Positions 53,202 to 57,342 of a stretch of 57,342 nt of DNA are shown piece by piece. Positions within the stretch are counted from its first letter, which is position 1. The number at the start of each line of letters is the position of its first letter. Source of the DNA: Prevotella sp. P2-180 (GTDB lineage: Bacteria; Bacteroidota; Bacteroidia; Bacteroidales; Bacteroidaceae). A program made the translations under genes and the position numbers. The notes beneath the pieces are model-generated. The model saw only the letters and a list, made by a program, of their open reading frames with translations, made no database searches and was not told the DNA's origin. Location: positions 1 to 57,342 of the forward strand of contig NZ_NPJI01000099.1 in the NCBI RefSeq assembly GCF_002251435.1. The letters are read 5' to 3'.

Positions 53202-53625
53202 TTGACTCTCTCTTTTCTATCATTACATTGTAAAAATCCTTAAATAAGGGATAGTACACATCCATTATCTTACTATATACCGCATTAAACGCAGTTTCAT
53301 CATAGCAATGCGATGTAATATTGCGGGATGCTATCGTGTCCATCCATGCACTGTCTGACACCAATCCCATTGCCAAAGCCTTACGGATGGCATCTCGTGA
53401 ACCTTGAATCTCAGTATAACCCTGGTATTCCTCATAGTCTTTCATCAGCTTCCACGCCAACTCCTGGGTATATTCATATCTCTGTATGAGACCCTCCTTC
53501 AAGAGGTTGTCCATATCATCACCATAGAGCACATTCCTCTTTAATAGAGCGACTGCACTCTCCAACCTCTTTACCAACTTTTCATAATTATCAAGTCGCT
53601 GAATCCATCTTATGTCATTAGTCAT
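53194..53625 (-). CDS. HEPN-type protein (HI0074-like nucleotidyltransferase partner / toxin)
   Basis: A 143-aa four-helix HEPN protein, annotated in such families as nucleotidyltransferase substrate-binding protein. The RNase-like motif R-x4-H-x2-Y is present as Arg101-NITS-His106-CY109 (SRNITSHCYDE). I start at ATG 53625 (MTNDIRWIQRLDNYEK); a longer frame runs into the promoter. It is first in the pair and overlaps the MNT gene by 8 bp. Whether the module is toxic was not tested; it is of the HEPN/MNT type that usually is. Confidence 0.85.
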   Translation of the reverse strand: MTNDIRWIQRLDNYEKLVKRLESAVALLKRNVLYGDDMDNLLKEGLIQRYEYTQELAWKLMKDYEEYQGYTEIQGSRDAIRKALAMGLVSDSAWMDTIASRNITSHCYDETAFNAVYSKIMDVYYPLFKDFYNVMIEKRESNE

Positions 53626-53669
53626 ACTCAATAATATATTAGTTTGATGAACATCACATAAATTGCGTG

Positions 53670-53701
53670 CAAATATACACAATTATTCCGTAACTGCCAA
53701 A
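53670..53701 (-). promoter_or_regulatory. Promoter of the HEPN/MNT pair
   Basis: On the minus strand: TTTG at 53701-53698, 20-nt spacer, TATATTTG at 53677-53670. It lies downstream of the upstream RNA unit's terminator, so the pair does not depend on that promoter. Confidence 0.65.
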
Positions 53702-53718
53702 TATATCCTCATTTTTAG

Positions 53719-53767
53719 TATGGAGATGGATGAAGAAGAATGTGCTCCTTAAGGTTTTCGTTCTGAA
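53719..53767 (-). repeat. Remnant of a second MNT gene (partial duplication)
   Basis: The 49 bases are two fragments of the MNT gene end joined together: 53719-53738 equals 52839-52858, and 53738-53767 equals 52928-52957, with 69 bp missing between. On the minus strand it still encodes QNENLKEHIL of the MNT protein, then a stop. It lies upstream of the HEPN gene, as the 3' end of a former upstream MNT gene would. Confidence 0.8.
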
Positions 53768-53810
53768 GAATGTATATTATTCTATAAAAATGGAATATTC
53801 ATGAATAATT

Positions 53811-53888
53811 AAAAAACAGCGGGGAAGCCGAATAAGGACATCCCCGCAATGAACGTGCCGTAGCACTATCTAACTTCTTTCGAAGTTT
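53811..53888 (-). ncRNA. Candidate structured small RNA (about 78 nt)
   Basis: On the minus strand a full promoter (see 53893-53923) is followed within a few bases by three hairpins: AACTTC-GAAA-GAAGTT (53887-53872, GNRA tetraloop), GTGC-TACG-GCAC (53866-53855, a cUACGg UNCG tetraloop) and a terminator hairpin GCGGGGA...TCCCCGC (53847-53819) followed by TGTTTTTT. No open reading frame of meaningful length exists. It ends 134 bp before the HEPN promoter region, so it is a separate unit. I know no family it belongs to. A leader/attenuator of the HEPN/MNT pair is the other reading, but that pair has its own promoter. Confidence 0.7.
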
Positions 53889-53892
53889 GCTG

Positions 53893-53923
53893 CAAAGATA
53901 ATCAATTATTTCTTATCCCCAAA
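53893..53923 (-). promoter_or_regulatory. Promoter of the candidate small RNA
   Basis: On the minus strand: TTTG at 53923-53920, 19-nt spacer, TATCTTTG at 53900-53893; one of the best -33/-7 matches in the window. Confidence 0.75.
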
Positions 53924-53969
53924 CAAAACCCTCAAAAATATTATGAATATTAATGATTTTAAACGAAAA

Positions 53970-53999
53970 ATACAAGAAAAGCAGGCTGAATTAGCCTGC
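53970..53999 (-). terminator. Terminator of the primase / DUF3987 unit
   Basis: GCAGGCT-GAATT-AGCCTGC, a perfect 7-bp hairpin (53981-53999). On the minus strand it is followed by TTTTCTTGTATTTTT. It lies about 80 bp past the stop of the primase gene. Confidence 0.75.
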
Positions 54000-54075
54000 A
54001 GGACTATTTGTTGCGGATTTTAGTTTAATCCTTCCTCAGAGGTCGCAGCGACAGGTTCATCGACCCGAAAGAGGT

Positions 54076-55020
54076 TCACTTCTGAACCAGTCCCTGTGAT
54101 TCATTCATCCCTTTCCACATTTCCCCGAAATCCTTCACTCCCTCAGGCAGTTCATGCAGCACTGTTTGGGGCAGAAGTTCTTTTATCTTGGCAAACAGTT
54201 GTCGCCCGGGAGCGTCGTTGTCGGGCACCATGTGTATCTGGAACCCCCTCAGCAATTCCACTTCCCGCTCCATAAGCAGCGTGGCAGAAGGCACTGCTAT
54301 CGCGGCGTGACCCGCCGAGAGCATCGCCCAGCAGTCAGAAGGCCCTTCGGCAATCCATAGCTCGTCGCCATCCTTCAACTGTCTCAACACCTGCATGTTA
54401 TACATCCCGAGCTTAGAGCCAGGCGGGTAGCGGAACCGCGGCCTGCCTTCCGCCTCTTCCCTACTCCCAAGCCATCTCCCTTGCACCGACATAAGCCTTC
54501 CGTCTATGTCCCTGTAAGGGATGAGCAGCGAAGGCGCATCATAGAAGTTACATCCGTCTCGTCTGCATGGCAGAGGATTGTCGATTGATGTCAGTCCGAG
54601 ACACTCCACCACCTTCGGGTCGATGTGTCTCTCCTCAAACAGAAAGCGAGTTGCCTTTTCGTTCAGCCGTGGCTTTTCCAATATCCATTCAAGGTAATCG
54701 CAGTCCATCTCACACGTGCTCGACCTCCTTTGCGTCTTCTCCGGTTTCTGTTCACAGCAGTCTATGCCTTCGTTAGTCACTATCCATTCACAAGCCGCGT
54801 TGAACGAGATGCCGAGATACTCCTTCACGAGCGTTATCTGGTCACCTTTCTTCGAGCAGGCATAACATTTCCAGTGCTGCTTGTCCTTGTTAAAATGCAG
54901 ACTTGGCACAATGTCAGCATGGAAGGGACAAAGGGCGGTATGCCCCTTGTCCACTTTCATTCCAAGCTTTCTTGCCACGTCCTCTATCTCAATTTTCTTT
55001 ATTTCCTCCAAGTCGTACAT
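54076..55020 (-). CDS. CHC2 zinc-finger / TOPRIM primase-like protein
   Basis: A 314-aa DnaG-like protein of the mobile-element type. CHC2 zinc finger: Cys31, His34, Cys52, Cys55 (CPFHADIVPSLHF, KCYACSKKGDQIT). The TOPRIM part follows with DELWIAEGPSDCWAMLSAG near 215 and HMVPDNDAPGRQLF near 255, whose acidic residues bind metal. It lacks the DnaB-binding tail of chromosomal DnaG. It stands directly downstream of a DUF3987 gene (64 bp) and is followed by a terminator; together these look like a replication module. Confidence 0.88.
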   Translation of the reverse strand: MYDLEEIKKIEIEDVARKLGMKVDKGHTALCPFHADIVPSLHFNKDKQHWKCYACSKKGDQITLVKEYLGISFNAACEWIVTNEGIDCCEQKPEKTQRRSSTCEMDCDYLEWILEKPRLNEKATRFLFEERHIDPKVVECLGLTSIDNPLPCRRDGCNFYDAPSLLIPYRDIDGRLMSVQGRWLGSREEAEGRPRFRYPPGSKLGMYNMQVLRQLKDGDELWIAEGPSDCWAMLSAGHAAIAVPSATLLMEREVELLRGFQIHMVPDNDAPGRQLFAKIKELLPQTVLHELPEGVKDFGEMWKGMNESQGLVQK

Positions 55021-55084
55021 ATTTATTTTTCTTTTTGCATAATGATTTTTTTCTTAATGGCATAATAGCTGGCATAATGGCATA

Positions 55085-56833
55085 TTATTGGCATGTCGTA
55101 GCTATCTTCTTAAACAGTCCGCCCTCCATCACCACAAGTCCGCTACTCTTCCAGTTATAAAGCATTTTCGCAATAGAGTTATCCGACACGTTCTCGCCCT
55201 TCACCCTTGCCGCCATCTTCAGGGCGTCAGATTTTGAGAAGTTTTGTGGCAGCATGTCAAAAATGGTGTCGTTCTTTCCTCGTCGGCTTCTCTTCGAGTC
55301 GTCGCCTCCCCTTTCGTTTCGGTTCTGCTCGTAAGCCTTTGCGAGCTTGCTCCTGAAGAAGTAGATGTCGTTGTCCACCAGGTAGTCGGCTATCACATCG
55401 TAAGCTGCCAGCATGTCACCGGTCTGCTCCTTCAGCATCATCTGCTGTAGTAGGTCTTCGTTGTCCTTTATCAACTCTTCGGCCTTCTGCAGCCCATGTT
55501 TTTTCAGCAGTTTCTCCGCCACGCTGCACAACATCATCGTACACACTATTCTCTGAGCCGAGGTGTGGGTTCGCTTTCTGCAGTTGGCAAGCACCTCGTC
55601 ATCACATTTCAGTGCCGTCAGCCTCAGTCTCTCCGTCCACTCGTCGTCCTTCTTCTGCAGCTTCGGCAGCGAAATGTCGCCCTTCATCAGTCCCAGCAGA
55701 TGTGCCACGTCCCTTATGTTCTGCTTCTGTTTTTCGGAGAGCGGCACCTTATAAATCTTTTTCGCAAACGTATTGTCAAACATTCGGCTGAAGCACATGC
55801 GGCTCTGCAGTCCGTCGTTGTAGTTTCTCACAAATCTGTAGAGGGCGTCATCGGTTCCGAGCATCACCACGTTCCATTTCAGATGGTCCTTGTAGCATCT
55901 TGCCGCATCCACCGACTTTGCTTCCCTGAGCAGTCTTTCCGAGTCCCACGCCTTTCTCAGGTATACTGAAAACTCCACGAGTTCCTTTGCTGTCCATTTA
56001 GCCGAAATCTCGTCCGACTCCTCCGTCACCGAAACCGCATGTCTTTCGTCTAGATTATTCAGACGTAAAACGACATTCGCGAGTGTGTTGTTTAGCGGTA
56101 TGTATCTCAGAGGCAGCTCAGGCTCAGGGGGTAGGTTTTTGTCGTTTCTTTTTTTCTTGAACAGCTTTCTCCATTCCTCCTCCTTTTCCAGTATCGCCTT
56201 GTCTTCCTCCAGCATTTCCGCGAGCCACAAGTCGCAGAGTTCCTTTATGTCCGACTTGTTCGAACCAGGAGCACCTGCACAGTAAGCCAGCAGGTTTAGC
56301 CAGTTGAATGTGCCGTCCACCTTCAGTCTCACGTTTGTAGCAACGCCTCCAATCACCGACGCCACACACACCACCATCGGCATGAGGTTTTTCTCACCCA
56401 CCTTCAGAGCCGACTCCCTGTATCCCATGGCGAGAGCCTTTTGCGGCAGCAGTCGGTAGTATAGGCGGTCGTCATCCTCCATAATGTCGGAAATGGTCTT
56501 CTCCACCTTTTCGTTGTGAGCGAAGTCGGCTTTCAGTGCGTTGAGCACCATTCTCAGTCCCTGCGGCATCTGTGTCACCGGAGCGTTCACAGCCTTTGCT
56601 ATCTGTGCCGCCTTCAGCGCGTCGGTCATACCATCGTACGTAGGTATGATTTTTTTCAACAGTTCGGAGTCGTTGTTACAGATGTTTCTGAGCGCTTTAG
56701 CGAGCTCATACGTCCTGGTCATTGCGTCCTGCGCCGTAGGCAGTGAAGAGTTGTAGAACATTTCGTTCCATTTCTTTATGATGACCTCATAATCGAGGTC
56801 ACCATATTTCAGTTTATCTTTTTTCTCATCCAT
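55085..56833 (-). CDS. DUF3987 family protein (mobile-element helicase-like)
   Basis: A 582-aa protein resembling DUF3987, a family found with CHC2/TOPRIM primases on mobile elements and thought to be helicase-like. A P-loop-like AGAPGSNKSDIKELCDLWL near 187-205 matches GxxGxxKS. Further blocks: RYIPLNNTLANVVLRLNN, SVTEESDEISAKW near 270 (Walker B position, acidic), and a C-terminal winged-helix-like region (SDNSIAKMLYNWKSSGLVVMEGG). A charged, Arg/Lys-rich loop (ERGGDDSKRSRRGKND) precedes the last domain. It is between a small unknown gene (5 bp) and the primase. Confidence 0.82.
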   Translation of the reverse strand: MDEKKDKLKYGDLDYEVIIKKWNEMFYNSSLPTAQDAMTRTYELAKALRNICNNDSELLKKIIPTYDGMTDALKAAQIAKAVNAPVTQMPQGLRMVLNALKADFAHNEKVEKTISDIMEDDDRLYYRLLPQKALAMGYRESALKVGEKNLMPMVVCVASVIGGVATNVRLKVDGTFNWLNLLAYCAGAPGSNKSDIKELCDLWLAEMLEEDKAILEKEEEWRKLFKKKRNDKNLPPEPELPLRYIPLNNTLANVVLRLNNLDERHAVSVTEESDEISAKWTAKELVEFSVYLRKAWDSERLLREAKSVDAARCYKDHLKWNVVMLGTDDALYRFVRNYNDGLQSRMCFSRMFDNTFAKKIYKVPLSEKQKQNIRDVAHLLGLMKGDISLPKLQKKDDEWTERLRLTALKCDDEVLANCRKRTHTSAQRIVCTMMLCSVAEKLLKKHGLQKAEELIKDNEDLLQQMMLKEQTGDMLAAYDVIADYLVDNDIYFFRSKLAKAYEQNRNERGGDDSKRSRRGKNDTIFDMLPQNFSKSDALKMAARVKGENVSDNSIAKMLYNWKSSGLVVMEGGLFKKIATTCQ

Positions 56834-56838
56834 GCAGC

Positions 56839-57159
56839 TTATCTCCTTCCTTTAAGTTTCTCCACCAGAGCAGACGCTTCTGAAAACATTCTCTGAGGGA
56901 AGTCTTTTATTTTGAGTGGGTTGATATTTTTAGTGTGCAGTTGGTAGGATCCGTCAGGCTTTGCCACTGTTGTCAGCATTTCCCCCTCAAACACCCTTGT
57001 GTTTCGTGCCTTCGGTCTTTTAGGAGCCGATTCGGCGAAATCCACTTTTCTCCAGTCACTGCTAATTCTTAGCGACCCGTCGAAATTCACCCTTTCATCC
57101 GGTTCAGTCATATCGTTAGTCACGATACTGATTGTTACATTTTTTAATAATTTTTCCAT
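56839..57159 (-). CDS. Small conserved-looking protein of unknown function
   Basis: A 106-aa basic protein without signal or membrane segment; I do not recognise the family. It begins MEKLLKNVTISIVTNDMTEP, has a basic middle SAPKRPKARNTRV and ends with SASALVEKLKGRR-like helix (EASALVEKLKGRR). Its stop is 5 bp before the DUF3987 start, so the two are cotranscribed and likely act together, perhaps as a DNA-binding accessory. Codon use is ordinary. Confidence 0.7.
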   Translation of the reverse strand: MEKLLKNVTISIVTNDMTEPDERVNFDGSLRISSDWRKVDFAESAPKRPKARNTRVFEGEMLTTVAKPDGSYQLHTKNINPLKIKDFPQRMFSEASALVEKLKGRR

Positions 57160-57162
57160 ATC

Positions 57163-57342
57163 AATATTCTTTAATTTTTTAATTTTTTAATTTTTTAATT
57201 CTCCTTCCCACCTCTTTAATTCTTTAATTTTTTAATTCTTTAATTCTCCCTCCCGCCTCTTTAATTCTTTAATTTTTTAATTCTTTAATTTTTAATTTTT
57301 TTTAAAAATTAAAACCCCTTCACTCCCCATCCAGGATGAATG
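57163..57342. repeat. AT-rich 45-bp tandem repeats with TTTAATTC units
   Basis: 57201-57245 and 57246-57290 are two copies of a 45-bp unit with two differences (CTCCTTCCCACC versus CTCCCTCCCGCC, then the same TTTAATTCTTTAATTTTT). The unit itself is made of TTTAATTC/TTTAATTTT words that continue on both sides, to 57160 and to about 57312. No gene is visible. Its position just upstream of the replication-type operon suggests a regulatory or origin-like AT-rich tract, but no promoter box is clear. Confidence 0.8.

Overview
The window looks like a chromosomal segment of a Bacteroidota species, most likely Prevotella or a close relative. The evidence is the repeated -7 promoter box TAnnTTTG (often TAnnTTTGCAC, sometimes with a TTTG/TTGG -33 box 19-20 nt upstream), the near absence of Shine-Dalgarno sequences, Bacteroidota-only families (DUF6266-like, DUF4105, DUF4491, DUF4494, DUF5687, DUF3987), a long SecA with a SEC-C tail, and gene orders such as ftsK-lolA and coaX-OMP-lptC-corC-ppiD. 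Species assignment is inference; no rRNA is present.

Layout. 1-2 kb: AT-rich hairpin, a 31-bp inverted repeat built of GAGCAAATT-like units, a DUF6266-like gene and tRNA-Ser(TGA). 2-6 kb: mutS2 and a TlpA-like thioredoxin lipoprotein/periplasmic protein. 6-13.2 kb: four tandem paralogous lipoprotein genes with beta-propeller-like repeats, flanked on both sides by copies of a palindromic repeat element. 13.3-16.4 kb (minus): tilS, an RlmI-like methyltransferase and an RNase D-like exonuclease. 16.5-21.9 kb (plus): ftsK, lolA, a DUF5687 permease, DUF4491, rlmH. 21.9-29.5 kb (mostly minus): a C69 dipeptidase interrupted by an in-frame stop, a tiny 59-aa lipoprotein (plus), ald, an ABC ATPase and secA. 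29.6-32.4 kb (minus): an alkaline-phosphatase-fold protein whose catalytic residues look lost, and DUF4105. 32.5-38.8 kb (plus): coaX, an outer-membrane barrel, lptC, a CorC/HlyC protein and ppiD, an envelope-biogenesis run. 38.8-44.8 kb (minus): two tandem acyl-CoA synthetase-like genes, an FtsX-like permease and a class I aminotransferase. 45-47.5 kb (plus): a membrane pseudokinase, DUF4494, YggS-type PLP protein. 47.6-50.7 kb (minus): M6 metalloprotease, EFR1 ferredoxin/flavodoxin, solo UmuD. 51-52.7 kb (plus): lrgA-lrgB and an hsp20 gene behind a textbook sigma-54 promoter. 52.8-57.3 kb (minus): a HEPN/MNT pair with a remnant of a second MNT copy, a candidate structured small RNA, then a CHC2-TOPRIM primase, a DUF3987 protein and a small unknown protein that look like a mobile-element replication module, ending in 45-bp tandem repeats.

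The most unusual items are the unannotated promoter-to-terminator RNA at about 53.81-53.89 kb (GNRA and UNCG tetraloop hairpins plus a terminator), the sigma-54 promoter of hsp20, the repeat-flanked lipoprotein array, and two apparent pseudoenzymes (phosphatase fold and kinase fold). No CRISPR array, rRNA, transposase or integrase gene was seen. All family assignments come from reading motifs by eye, without database searches.
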